A stretch of 64,000 nt of DNA from Streptomyces canus (GTDB lineage: Bacteria; Actinomycetota; Actinomycetes; Streptomycetales; Streptomycetaceae). The stretch covers positions 10,282,001 to 10,346,000 of the forward strand of contig NZ_JAUSYQ010000002.1 of the NCBI RefSeq assembly GCF_030816965.1, written 5' to 3'. The notes beneath the pieces are model-generated. The model did no database searches and had not been told where the DNA came from. It was given only the letters and a program-made list of their open reading frames with translations. Made by a program: the position numbers and the translations under genes. Positions 49,257 to 57,760 of the stretch are shown here, one piece after another (position 1 is the stretch's first letter; each line of letters begins with the position of its first letter).

Positions 49257-49990
49257 ATGGACATGCTTGAATCCACCCCGCCGACCGGCACCGTCGTGCT
49301 GGTGCACGGGGCGTTCACCGACGACTCGGTGTGGTGAGAGGTCGCGAGTCCTGGAGGTCCACGGGCTCGGTGGTGTGCACCCCGGCGCTCGGGCTGCGGA
49401 GTCCCTCCCAGGACGCCGCCCTCCTGAGGGACGTGGTGCGTCGTGCGGACGGCCCCGTCGTGCTGGTCGGTCACGGTTACGGTGGTGCCGTCATCGCTCA
49501 TGCCGCCACCGGTGCCGACCACGTCGTCGCGCTCTGCTACGTCGCGGCGTTCGGTTTCGACGCCGGTGAACGTCTGCTGGACGTCATCAACCGGTTCGCC
49601 CCCATGCCGCAGGCGAACGCGGCCTGGACCACCGACCTGCCGGGCGACGAGGCCGTCCTCGAAGGGCGGGAGCTGTACCTGTGCGTGGAGCGGTTCCCGC
49701 AGGCCTATGCCGGGGACCTGCCGCTCTCCGTGGGCGCGGCGCTGGCGCAGGCGCAATGCCCGCTCGCCATGGGCGCGCCGGCCGACAGGTCGGGGCCGCC
49801 GGCCTGATACGCCATCGCCGGCGCCGATCAGCTGCTCAACCAGACCGCCCAGCGCTTCATGGCACAGGGCATGGCGGCCACCGAACGCGTCCTGGACGGT
49901 TCGCACGCCCTCCTCCTGTCCCACCCGCACGCCGTGGCGGAGATGATCAGGGAAGCCGTGGCGCGGAGTGGTGGACGGCGCCCTCGCTGA
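49257..49990 (+). pseudogene. Decayed alpha/beta hydrolase
   Basis: This is a relative of the hydrolases at 36866 and 37741. Frame one encodes PTGTVVLVHGAFTDDSVW and then a stop. A second frame holds SQDAALLRDVVRRADGPVVL, VGHGYGGAVIAHAATGADHV (the catalytic Ser of GHSYGG is changed to Gly) and ELYLCVERFPQAYAGDLPLS, then a stop near 49806. The third piece ends FMAQGMAATERVLDGSHALL, LSHPHAVAEMI. Loss of the nucleophile, a nonsense codon and frame changes make it inactive. It converges with the MaoC-like gene at 50003, only 13 bases away. Confidence 0.75.
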
Positions 49991-50002
49991 CCGGCGCGTT
50001 CC

Positions 50003-50482
50003 TCATCCGAGGCGCAGCAGGTACTTGTGCCGGCCGGACAGCACGAGCTCACCGCGCTGGTTGTGGACGGTGGCCTCGGTGGTGACGACGCCGTTGCCGT
50101 CCTGCGGTTCCAGGTCGGTGATGGTGAGGGCCGGGTACAGGGTGTCCCCGGAGTGCACCTCCTTGAGGAAACTGCAGGACAGCTCGAGGAAGCTGATGAA
50201 CACCTCGCCGATGAAGTGAGGGAACAAGGTGGCGCCCGGCGCGGTGAACGCGAGCACCTGCAGGCCGTGCACGACCGGTGCGCTGTGCCCGTGCCGACGG
50301 GCGAACTCCGCGTCGTAGTGGATGGGATGGTTGTCCGCGGAGACTGTCTGGAAGGCCGCGGCGTGGGCGTCGGTCAGAGTGCGGCTGGGCGCGCGGAAGA
50401 CCTCGCCGACGCGCAGGTCCTCGAAGGTCCGGGCGGGGACCACCGCGAAGGAGGCGGGATCGAAGGGTTCGGGTGTGGTCAT
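50003..50482 (-). CDS. MaoC-like hot-dog hydratase
   Basis: A 159-residue single hot-dog protein. The hydratase motif is SADNHPIHYDAEFARRHGHS, with Asp and His as in R-specific enoyl-CoA hydratases; VVHGLQVLAFTAPGATLFPH is the long helix region and FLKEVHSGDTLYPALTITDL the strand that follows. It would hydrate a 2-enoyl-CoA or related thioester. ATG at 50482 was chosen; the gene lies 12 bases downstream of the SMP-30-like stop (50494), so they are one operon, and it ends 13 bases from the decayed hydrolase. The short homologue at 35284-35649 lacks exactly the active-site stretch. Confidence 0.88.
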   Translation of the reverse strand: MTTPEPFDPASFAVVPARTFEDLRVGEVFRAPSRTLTDAHAAAFQTVSADNHPIHYDAEFARRHGHSAPVVHGLQVLAFTAPGATLFPHFIGEVFISFLELSCSFLKEVHSGDTLYPALTITDLEPQDGNGVVTTEATVHNQRGELVLSGRHKYLLRLG

Positions 50483-50493
50483 GGTGTCCTCAC

Positions 50494-51459
50494 TCACTTG
50501 TGCGGAAAGACGCGGGCGGCCAGGAGGTTGGGGTCGTCGTTGGTGAAGTAGGCGCCGCTGGCGACGTAGGCGGTGGTGCCGCGTACGGCGAGCGAGGTCG
50601 GGTTCTCGATACCGTCGGTGTCGGTCAGCACGGTGGTGTGGGTGCCGTCCGGCCGGATCAGGGCGACCTCGTTGTCCGCGTTGATCGCGGCGAGAAGTGT
50701 GTCGCCGCGGCCGGTGAAGGCGAAGTCGTCGATGTTCGCGAGGCCCTCCGCCCGGGTCTCCACCCGGCCGACCGTGCCATGCCGGGTCACCGGGATGCGG
50801 ACCACGGTGCCCTTGTCGAGATTGGAGACCCACACCGCGCCGTCGTGCGTCTTGATGCCGTTGGCACCGAGGAAACCGTCGGCCGCCAGCTCGGGCGCGG
50901 TGCTCCACCGGGTGGGGATGCCGCCGGTCACGGGCACCCGCCAGACGGTGCCGAGGACCGAGTCGGCGATGTACAGCCGGTGTTCCTCCCGGTCCAGGGT
51001 GAGTCCGTTGGGCAGGGCGGTGGCGGGCAGCGCCGCGATGCGGTGCGGGGTGCCGCCGGGACGCAGGCGCCACACACCGGTCAGGTCGGCGCTGCCGGTG
51101 GCGTAGACGAAGTACAGCGTCCCGTCGTCGGTGCGCACGACGCCGCCGAGGAACGGCTGAGTCAGCGCGGGGGTGGTGGAACCGGCGGGCGGCTGGGGCA
51201 GGGTGGCCAGGACGCGGACCTTCCCCTGGGGGCTTATCCGGGCGACCTGCCGGTTGTAGGCGAAGGTGACGACGACACTGCCGCCGGGCTCCAGGGTGAT
51301 GTTCTCCGGACGCTGGCCGTCGGCGATGTCCAGGTGGGCCACGAAGCGTACGTCCGGCCCGGGGACGGCGGTTGCCGGGACTGCGGCGGTCAGCGCGAGG
51401 ACCGCCGCCACGGCCGAGGCCAGAAGGCCGGTACGTAGGCGGTGCGGGAGATTCGGCAT
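50494..51459 (-). CDS. Secreted SMP-30/gluconolactonase-like beta-propeller protein
   Basis: A 321-residue protein with a signal peptide (HRLRTGLLASAVAAVLALTA, cleavage near AVPATAVPG). The mature part has repeated strands of a six-bladed propeller: RPENITLEPGGSVVVTFAYN, GTLYFVYATGSADLTGVWRL, NGLTLDREEHRLYIADSVLG, ANGIKTHDGAVWVSNLDKGT and ENPTSLAVRGTTAYVASGAY. The SMP-30 family uses a metal ion in the central channel to open lactones; other members are only binding proteins. The ATG at 51459 has GGAAAGAAG upstream. It leads the operon with MaoC-like 50003. Its divergent gap with the WhiB-like gene holds three GTGCACCGTGT repeats. Confidence 0.82.
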   Translation of the reverse strand: MPNLPHRLRTGLLASAVAAVLALTAAVPATAVPGPDVRFVAHLDIADGQRPENITLEPGGSVVVTFAYNRQVARISPQGKVRVLATLPQPPAGSTTPALTQPFLGGVVRTDDGTLYFVYATGSADLTGVWRLRPGGTPHRIAALPATALPNGLTLDREEHRLYIADSVLGTVWRVPVTGGIPTRWSTAPELAADGFLGANGIKTHDGAVWVSNLDKGTVVRIPVTRHGTVGRVETRAEGLANIDDFAFTGRGDTLLAAINADNEVALIRPDGTHTTVLTDTDGIENPTSLAVRGTTAYVASGAYFTNDDPNLLAARVFPHK

Positions 51460-51569
51460 GCTGCTTCTTTCCGTTGGTGCTCGGTGCGGTGTCCAGGCCG
51501 TCGAGCGGTGCCTTGATCGGAGGTCGTGCTCCATCAAAGGCCGGACGCAGGACCCTCGTTGCACTCTCG

Positions 51570-51611
51570 GTGCACCGTGTAGGGCCCGTCCGTGCACCGT
51601 GTGCACCGTGT
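51570..51611. repeat. Three GTGCACCGTGT repeats in a divergent promoter gap
   Basis: GTGCACCGTGT occurs at 51570-51580, 51592-51602 and 51601-51611, starts 22 and 9 bases apart, all in the same orientation. The core GTGCAC is a palindrome. The site lies between the SMP-30-like gene (start 51459, minus) and the WhiB-like gene (start 51753, plus) and may be a multi-site operator. Confidence 0.55.
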
Positions 51612-51752
51612 GCGACGCGTCGGTGCGCCGACCGGCTCCCGTTCGCGCTGAGTCAAGCCGCCGTGCGTCAGCGGCCAAATCCCGGTAAGGCAGGGCCCTA
51701 CTGTCGCGGACAGAAACCTCCGCAATCCGGTGGGAGACGGAAGGAGAGAGCA

Positions 51753-52007
51753 ATGAGGGCACGGACCAAGCCGCTGGCGCGGGTGTGGGAATGGCAGGGC
51801 GACGCGGCGTGCCGCGGCATGGACGGTTCGGTCTTCTTCTCGCCCCCGGGGGAGCGGGGAGCGGCGCGCCGCGAGCGCGAGGAGGCGGCGCGCGCGATCT
51901 GCCGCACTTGTTCGGTGAGTGGTCCCTGCGGCCGCTTCGCGCAGGAGTCGCAGCAGTACTACGGCGTCTGGGGCGGACGGACGGAGGGAGAACGGCGCGT
52001 GAGATGA
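51753..52007 (+). CDS. WhiB-like [4Fe-4S] transcription factor
   Basis: An 84-residue Wbl protein. The four cluster cysteines are C20 (DAACRG), C50, C53 (AICRTC) and C59 (SGPC), and the G(V/I)WGG turn is GVWGG at 71-75, followed by a basic tail (RTEGERRVR). Wbl proteins bind the sigma factor and DNA and respond to redox or NO through the iron-sulphur cluster; they control differentiation and antibiotic resistance in Streptomyces. Short length fits the family. ATG at 51753 has AAGGAGAG upstream. It is transcribed alone, divergent from the SMP-30/MaoC operon. Which Wbl subclass it is cannot be judged. Confidence 0.9.
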   Translation: MRARTKPLARVWEWQGDAACRGMDGSVFFSPPGERGAARREREEAARAICRTCSVSGPCGRFAQESQQYYGVWGGRTEGERRVR

Positions 52008-52179
52008 CGGGAGATGTGCCCCTTCGCTTGCGTTCGTCGGCGGCGTGCTCGTTCGCCAGATGATGTGCGGCGGATCACGCTGCTGCGCTCCCTGTGGCTG
52101 GCGTGGTCGGTACCGTAGAGGGCGAAGTAGCGCAGGGCGGTGAACTGGGCTCAGCCCCATTGAATACTCCTCGGGCCGT

Positions 52180-52360
52180 CGAAGCACGCGTCGACTCAAC
52201 CAGGGCGGCGACCGGAAGGCCAACGCCGCCCTGCACCGGATCGTGTGGACCCGCCTGCGCTTCGATCCCCGCACTCAGGCGTACTGCGAACGCCGCACTC
52301 AGGAGGGCAAAACCCGACGTGAGATCATCCGATCCCTCGAGAGAAATGCCGCCCTGCCAG
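52180..52360 (+). pseudogene. IS110-family transposase C-terminal fragment
   Basis: The plus strand encodes RRLNQGGDRKANAALHRIVW, TRLRFDPRTQAYCERRTQEG, KTRREIIRSLER, the conserved C-terminus of IS110-type (DEDD) transposases. The N-terminal DEDD domain is missing and no element end can be defined. Homology ends where the decayed minus-strand AraC gene begins (about 52355-52365), so insertion or deletion of this element probably removed the AraC C-terminus. Confidence 0.75.
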
Positions 52361-53044
52361 CTCAGCGCTGCACGTTTCGAGTCGCCGTTGGCGTACCCAG
52401 CCTTTGACCGAGGTGCCCTGCGCGTGGAAGAGCTTGTGCAGATAGCGCAGGGAGATGTGGTGCTCGGCGGCGAGCATCTGGGGAGAGAGTTCTGGTTCGC
52501 CGAGGCGGGTCTCGACGGAGGCGTTGATTCGCTCAAGGACTGTTTCCGGCCCTGACTTGGCTGGCGGCCGCGCGTCTGTGGGCAAATGTTCTTCGGCCAG
52601 GGTGGAGAGGAGGTCTGCCACGGTGCGGGCGAGTCTCCCGCGGACGGGCGGTGAGGCGGAGTCGATCTCCTGCGCCGGCCCGGACAGGAGCGGAAGTATC
52701 AGCGCGGGCGGGCTGTCGGGTGTGTCGCCGATGGCCCTTGCGGTGAGTTGGCGTATCTCGGGCTCGCCCAGCCTCAGCATCGGGCGGGGAGCCATCAGGA
52801 CATGAGCTCGGGCTCCGGCAGGACAAGGGTGAACGGTCGGCTCGCGTCGTAGAAGGCCAGGACTCCAGGGTCCAACTGTGCGGAGCGGCCGTCCTGGAAC
52901 AGGAGGGCCGAACCCCGGGTCCAGATCGACGTAGGCCCTCGAAAGGGCCTGTTTCCAGGCCGACATCCTGTTCGCGGGGCTGACAGTGTCCGTGGACAGA
53001 ACCGTGTGCGGCACGTCAGCTGCCAGGGGCGCGTTGCTCGGCAT
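52360..53044 (-). pseudogene. Decayed AraC-family regulator
   Basis: An AraC_binding_2-type regulator broken at three points. The start (ATG 53044, MPSNAPLAADVPHTVLSTDT) opens frame one to ALSRAYVDLDPGFG. A second frame then gives LLFQDGRSAQLDPGVLAFYD and ASRPFTLVLPEPELMS before a stop. The first frame resumes with PRPMLRLGEPEIRQLTARAI and part of the HTH (EHHISLRYLHKLFHAQGTSV, GWVRQRRLETCSAELAG). The second HTH helix pair (WGF...FSR...Y) is missing because the gene ends at the IS110 fragment. It is a relative of the intact AraC genes at 25464 and 46782. Confidence 0.75.
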
Positions 53045-53109
53045 GTCATCCGTCCTTCTCGTGGGAGCGTCGGCTGTGTTCGTGTTGCAGCCACTCGGTC
53101 GGGGACGTG

Positions 53110-54059
53110 CAGTACTCTCTGGCGGAGCATGGACGGCGGCCCGGTCCGCCGCCGATGACGCCTTCTGGATGGCCGCAGAGGCAGGCGCGGACAACGTCAC
53201 CGTAGGATCACCGATCCTGCAAGCCACCCTGCGGGCCGCCGGTGGGGACCACGAGGCCGCGCGTGCGCAAATCAACGATGCCGTTCGTGGTATCGACCTG
53301 CGCAAGTCCCGTAGCCCGTACCTTCGTTACCGCCACGCGCTTGGCATGGCGGCCCGTGCGGAGGGTGACTACAACGCGGCGTACGAGCAGTTGCGGCGCG
53401 TCTTCACCCAGGACTTCCACCCCGCACCCGTGCACTACCACGCTTCGTACTACTACCTCGCCGATCTGGCCGCCGCAGCCGTCCGCGCCGGCCGGGCGGA
53501 CGACGCCCGCGCCGTGCTCCGCGCAGCTGAAAAGATCCTGGGCCTGTCCCGCTCTCCTCGGTTGGACGCGATCCTGCACCGCGCTTCGGCCCTGCTGAGC
53601 GGTCCCGACGACGCGGAGGCCCATTTCCGTGCGGCGATCGCCGGCTCGGCCAACGTCCGGTGGCCTTTCGAGTACGCCCTCGCACAACTGGACTTCGGCG
53701 AATGGCTGCGGCGGCACCGACGGGCCGCAGAGGCACGCCCCCTGCTCAGCACCGCCCTTGAGATCTTCGAGCGGCTCGACGCCCGCCCCTGGACCGAGCG
53801 CACCACTGCCGAACTCCGCGCAGCGCGCGTCGCCGTGGCGGATTCCGCAGCGTGCGAAGCCGTGGCCGACCTGACGCCGCACGAGCTGCAGATCGCCCAA
53901 CTGGCCGCAGAAGGTCTGACCAACCGGGACATCGGTGCCCGGCTCTACCTGTCTCCGCGCACCATCGGTTTTCATCTGCACAAGATCTTTCCCAAGCTCG
54001 GCATCACCAGCCGTGCCCAGCTGCGCGACGCTCTCGGTCATATGCCGCGGTCGGACTGA
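53110..54059 (+). pseudogene. LuxR-type C-terminal fragment of a LAL-like regulator
   Basis: An open frame of about 315 residues holds only the helical and output parts of a large regulator: ALGMAARAEGDYNAAYEQLR, YYLADLAAAAVRAGRADDAR, YALAQLDFGEWLRRHRRAAE, then the HTH LTPHELQIAQLAAEGLTNRD, IGARLYLSPRTIGFHLHKIF with PKLGITSRAQLRDAL. The ATPase domain is missing. Upstream codons (52986-53110) are antisense to the decayed AraC start, so no native start exists. The frame is uninterrupted, so a short DNA-binding protein could still be made from an internal start. Confidence 0.65.
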
Positions 54060-54461
54060 CGCGGCCGACGAGCTGGCAGCGCCGTGCTCGGCGGAGGTCC
54101 GGCTGTCCGTCGCCCTCCGACGCTCCGGCTCTTCCGGCCGGCCGAGTACGTCGCCTTGACGAAGCGCCGTAGCGCCACCTCGGGCATCCCGGTGGCGACA
54201 GCCCGCTTGCCTCGCTTGGTACGGCCGCGGAAGCGGAGCACACCGACGGACCACGCAGACGCTCTCGCTCGTCGGAGCGGGCCGACCGCCAACTCTTCGA
54301 ACCTCGTCTTGTTCCTGCGGACAGCTGGAAGGTGACGGAGCTCTCGGCCCCTGCGGCAGGGTGGAAGCAGGGCAGGACGAACACCCTCGTGCACTGCGCT
54401 GAGGGACAAAACGCGGTGCACTCCCAGTCAATACGTATCCGCCGGCCACCCTACGCTGATC
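54060..54461. other. Region without a recognised gene
   Basis: About 400 bases between the LuxR fragment and the exporter. A minus-strand frame contains LRFRGRTKRGKRAVATGMPE and VALRRFVKATYSAGRK, a basic phrase that might be transposase debris, but it has no recognised start or family. The end of the region (54430-54461) holds the exporter's promoter area, with CTACGCTGATC as a possible -10. Confidence 0.35.
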
Positions 54462-54536
54462 GTGGACTACACCCGCCCGGGTCACAGACACCGCAGGAAG
54501 CAGGGTGTCCACACCCCTTCACCCGTATGGACCAGT

Positions 54537-56276
54537 ATGAGCACCGCACCATCACCGAAAGGCCGCCCAGAAGGGGATTCGGCCTGGGCCCCGCTCGCGG
54601 CGCGCGTCTTCCGCGCTCTCTGGATCGCGCAACTGGTCTCCAACATCGGCAGCTGGATGCAGACGGTGGGAGCCCAGTGGCTCCTGATCGGGCACAACGC
54701 CACGCTGGTGACGCTCGTACAGACCGCCTCCAGCCTCCCCGTCCTGCTGCTCGCCCTGCCTTCCGGCGTGCTGGCCGACCGATTCAACCGGCGTACGGTG
54801 CTGCTCGCCGCTCAGTTCACCATGCTTGCCGTCTCCACGGTGCTGACGGTGCTGGCGTTCGCGGACGCGCTCACTCCCGGTCTGCTGCTTGGTCTCACCT
54901 TCCTGCTGGGATGCGGCACCGCCCTGATGGGCCCGGCCTGGCAGGCCGTCCAGCCGGAGCTGGTGGAACGCCGCCAACTGGGGCAGGCGGCTGCGCTGGG
55001 TGCCGTGAACATGAACCTGGCCCGTGCCGTCGGCCCGGCACTCGGCGGAGCGGTGGTCGCGGCCGCGGGCGCGGGCTGGGTCTTCGCCTTCAACGCCGCG
55101 TCCTATCTCGGCATCGCGGCCGTTCTGCTGCTGTGGAAGCGGCCCACGATGGAAATGCCTTCTGTCCACGGCGAGAAGCTCCTGGCGGCTGTGCACGCCG
55201 GCCGTCGTTACGTCTGGAACGCTCCCGGCGTCCGCCGAGTCCTGCTGCGCACCGCCCTGTTCATCCCTGGTGGGGCCGCCCTGTGGTCACTGCTTCCGCT
55301 GGTCGCGATCCGCTCTTTGGGCCTCGGGTCGGGCGGGTACGGGTTGCTGCTTGGCGTGGTCGGCATCGGAGCTGTGAGCGGGGCCTTCGTGCTGCCCGCA
55401 ATCCGCCGCGCATGCGGGGCCAACGGCACTCTGGTGGCGGGGACCGTCGTCTTCGCCGGGGTCCTGGTGGTGCTCGCCACAGTCCACACCCCCTGGCTTG
55501 TGGCGGTCGTGCTGCTGCCCGCCGGTGTGGCCTGGATCGGCGTACTGTCCACCCTCAACACGGCCGTCCAGACACGGCTGCCCGGCTGGGTCAGGGCCCG
55601 GGGCCTCGCCGTCTATCTGCTGGTCTTCCAGGGCGGGCAGGCGCTGGCGGCACCTTTGTGGGGCGTGCTGGCCGACGCGCTCGGGCTGAACCTCGCCCTC
55701 CTTGCCGGCAGCTGTCTGCTGCTGGCCGGTGCGGCGAGCGTGCGCCGCTGGCCGCTTCACGGCACGGACGGCGTCGACCCGACCCCGTCGGACCACTGGC
55801 CCGTTCCGCCCCTGGTGTTCGAGCCCGGGCCGGCCGACGGCCCTGTCCTCGTCTCCATCACGTACCGGGTTGCCCCCAGCAACTGGGCCGCCTTTACCGA
55901 TTGCATGGGCCACGTGGCCCGTTCGCGTCGACGTACGGGAGCCCTCACCTGGGGCCTCTACCAGGACGGCAGCGATCCGGCCCGGTTCATCGAGAACTAT
56001 TTGGTCGCGTCCTGGTCGGAGCATCTCGCGCAGCACCACATCCGGCTCACGGCCCATGATCGCCGTTTCGAGGAGGGGGCCCGACGATTGCTCGTCGAGC
56101 GCACGGCACCGGAGGTGACCCATGCCTTCGACACCGCCGCGGGAGCAGTGGTGGCCGAGGCGAACGATGGGGTGGCGGCGGTGGGGCGCCAATCCTCAGG
56201 GGGAGACCGGGTGGGGAGGAGCGCAGCCGTTTCGGATGACGCCAATGCCCGCAACCCTGTGGGCGACATGCCATAA
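54537..56276 (+). CDS. MFS_3-family exporter (EntS-like)
   Basis: A 579-residue transporter. The MFS core (about 20-420) has RVFRALWIAQLVSNIGSWMQ, motif A in LLALPSGVLADRFNRRTVLL, and further TMs such as LLGLTFLLGCGTALMGPAWQ and LNLALLAGSCLLLAGAASV. The soluble C-terminal domain, VLVSITYRVAPSNWAAFTDC through SRRRTGALTWGLYQDGSDPA, is typical of the MFS_3 subgroup. Such proteins often export siderophores or small metabolites; the cargo is unknown. ATG at 54537 is chosen for alignment; a GTG at 54462 with a possible -10 eight bases upstream would make a leaderless mRNA and 25 extra residues. The last 60 residues are low-complexity. Confidence 0.82.
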   Translation: MSTAPSPKGRPEGDSAWAPLAARVFRALWIAQLVSNIGSWMQTVGAQWLLIGHNATLVTLVQTASSLPVLLLALPSGVLADRFNRRTVLLAAQFTMLAVSTVLTVLAFADALTPGLLLGLTFLLGCGTALMGPAWQAVQPELVERRQLGQAAALGAVNMNLARAVGPALGGAVVAAAGAGWVFAFNAASYLGIAAVLLLWKRPTMEMPSVHGEKLLAAVHAGRRYVWNAPGVRRVLLRTALFIPGGAALWSLLPLVAIRSLGLGSGGYGLLLGVVGIGAVSGAFVLPAIRRACGANGTLVAGTVVFAGVLVVLATVHTPWLVAVVLLPAGVAWIGVLSTLNTAVQTRLPGWVRARGLAVYLLVFQGGQALAAPLWGVLADALGLNLALLAGSCLLLAGAASVRRWPLHGTDGVDPTPSDHWPVPPLVFEPGPADGPVLVSITYRVAPSNWAAFTDCMGHVARSRRRTGALTWGLYQDGSDPARFIENYLVASWSEHLAQHHIRLTAHDRRFEEGARRLLVERTAPEVTHAFDTAAGAVVAEANDGVAAVGRQSSGGDRVGRSAAVSDDANARNPVGDMP

Positions 56277-56436
56277 GCGTCCCGGGGGAGCAGGGTCCAT
56301 GCGTTGTCAGACAGATCGACCGGCAGCTCTCCGCCTAACGTGATCCCTTCTGTGTCTCGGCACGGCACGACCACCGCAGCCTTGGGTCCCCACCGGTGCC
56401 CTGTCCACTCCCCTTCGACTCCACGAGCGAGCAGTC

Positions 56437-56935
56437 ATGGCAGAACTGGCAGACATTACGCACCACACCGCCGAACTCAACGGGATCAAGCGGCACTGGG
56501 TCAACGCGGGTCAGGGCCGCCGGTTTACCTGCGCTGCACGGCTTCCCCGAGACTTGGTACGGGTGGCGGAAGCAGATACCGGCGCTGGCCGAGCGGTTCA
56601 CCGTGATCGCACCGGATCTTCGCGGCTACGGCGACACGGACAAGCCCGTCTCCGACTACGACAAGCGAACCATGGCCAACGATGTTGTCATCGCGCCGGT
56701 GGACCATCTCGGCCATGAACGGATCGCCCTGGTCGGCCACGACCGTGGGGCACGAGTCGGCATCCGGTTCGCCAAGGATCACCGGGACCGGATCGACCGT
56801 TTCGTGGCCATGGACAACATCCCCACCTGGATCATCGCCGAGACCTACGACGTGACCCTCGCGCGGCAGGACTACTGGTTCTTCACCTTCCTCGGCGAAC
56901 CTGCACCGCGAGGGGAAGGCCGATCGTGCCGGTGA
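56437..56935 (+). pseudogene. Truncated, frameshifted alpha/beta hydrolase
   Basis: A close relative of the intact hydrolase at 35834-36709. The start ATG 56437 encodes ITHHTAELNGIKRHWVNAGQ, then a frameshift near 56520. The second frame gives LHGFPETWYGWRKQIPALAE, RFTVIAPDLRGYGDTDKPVS, IALVGHDRGARVGIRFAKDH and the end of the known region DYWFFTFLGE. There the homology stops and DNA of an IS5-type transposase begins, so the C-terminal third, including the catalytic His, is lost. An IS5 insertion followed by deletion is the likely cause. No active product is expected. Confidence 0.8.
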
Positions 56936-57085
56936 CGATGTTCCGCTTCCTGCCCACGACTTTTTGCCTGCGTCGATGCCCTAGCTGTAGGCGTGAACGC
57001 TGGTGGAGGTCTTGACGCTCTGAGCATCGATCGCGCCGCCGGCGGCTCGGCGTCCCGTGCCTCCGTCTGCCACAGCAGTTGCCGA
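56885..57085 (-). pseudogene. IS5-family transposase fragment
   Basis: Read on the minus strand in two frames, the sequence gives the central DDE region of IS5-type transposases: a SIDAQSVKTST-like stretch with one frame break, then RQKVVGRKRNIVTGTIGLPL and AVQVRRGR. The expected context is DSQSVKT...GKKVVGRKRHI. It is about 65 residues long and has no ends. It abuts the truncated hydrolase at about 56890-56900, suggesting it caused the truncation. Confidence 0.7.
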
Positions 57086-57184
57086 AGCAGCCTGTCGGGC
57101 TGGGCGAACACGCTCTCCTACGCTTCACTTCGGCCCAAGACATGATGACCGAAAGAATCCGCCTGGTGCCGGACAGGTCAGGGT

Positions 57185-57760
57185 GTGGAATCCATGATGG
57201 AAGAGGAAACCTCGAAGCAGCTGCGCGCCCGCTTCGAGGCACTGGTGCAGGCAGCGGCGGAGCCGTTGCGCAGGTTCCTGCTACGGCGAACCGATGCTGA
57301 TACTGCCGAGGACGTCCTGGCGGAGACTTTGCTTGTGCTCTGGCGTCGGATTGACGAGGTGCCACTCGCATCGGGACGGCTGATCGACCCAGACGAAGTA
57401 CTGCCCTGGTGTTACGGCGTGGCCCGTGGATGTCTCGCTAACGCTCAGCGAGCCCAGCGGCGGAGGGCAAGACTGACAGAGCGACTGGCTCGGGTGCCGC
57501 AGCCGGTGCCGGCGAACAGCACCGATCACTCCGACCTCTACGGTGCGCTGAGCATGCTGCGTGCTCTCGACCGAGAAGTCGTGCTTCTTTGGGCCTGGGA
57601 GGAGCTGGCCCCGCGGCAGATTGCCCAGGTGACCGGATTGTCGCCCAATGCCGTAAGCATCCGGCTCCATCGGGCAAAGAAGAGACTCGCCACGCAACTC
57701 AGACGAAAGAGCAACCGGGTTGGCGGACATGAGACGAGCGAGGAAAGGAGTGTCCGATGA
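57185..57760 (+). CDS. ECF RNA polymerase sigma factor
   Basis: A 191-residue ECF sigma factor. Region 2 is visible in PLRRFLLRRTDADTAEDVLA and ETLLVLWRRIDEVPLASGRL; region 4 is SMLRALDREVVLLWAWEELA and PRQIAQVTGLSPNAVSIRLH with RAKKRLATQL. The C-terminal tail is short and basic, without the extra domain of some subfamilies. The start is uncertain: GTG 57185 or ATG 57194/57197; ribosome sites are weak for all. Its stop overlaps the start of the next gene by four bases (ATGA). The pairing resembles the sigma unit at 5661, but the proteins are not close relatives. Confidence 0.86.
   Translation: MESMMEEETSKQLRARFEALVQAAAEPLRRFLLRRTDADTAEDVLAETLLVLWRRIDEVPLASGRLIDPDEVLPWCYGVARGCLANAQRAQRRRARLTERLARVPQPVPANSTDHSDLYGALSMLRALDREVVLLWAWEELAPRQIAQVTGLSPNAVSIRLHRAKKRLATQLRRKSNRVGGHETSEERSVR

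Noticed and set aside
16283..51459. Secondary-metabolite gene cluster
   Set aside because: LAL/XRE regulators and hydrolases occur, but no PKS, NRPS, terpene cyclase, RiPP enzyme or similar core gene is present.
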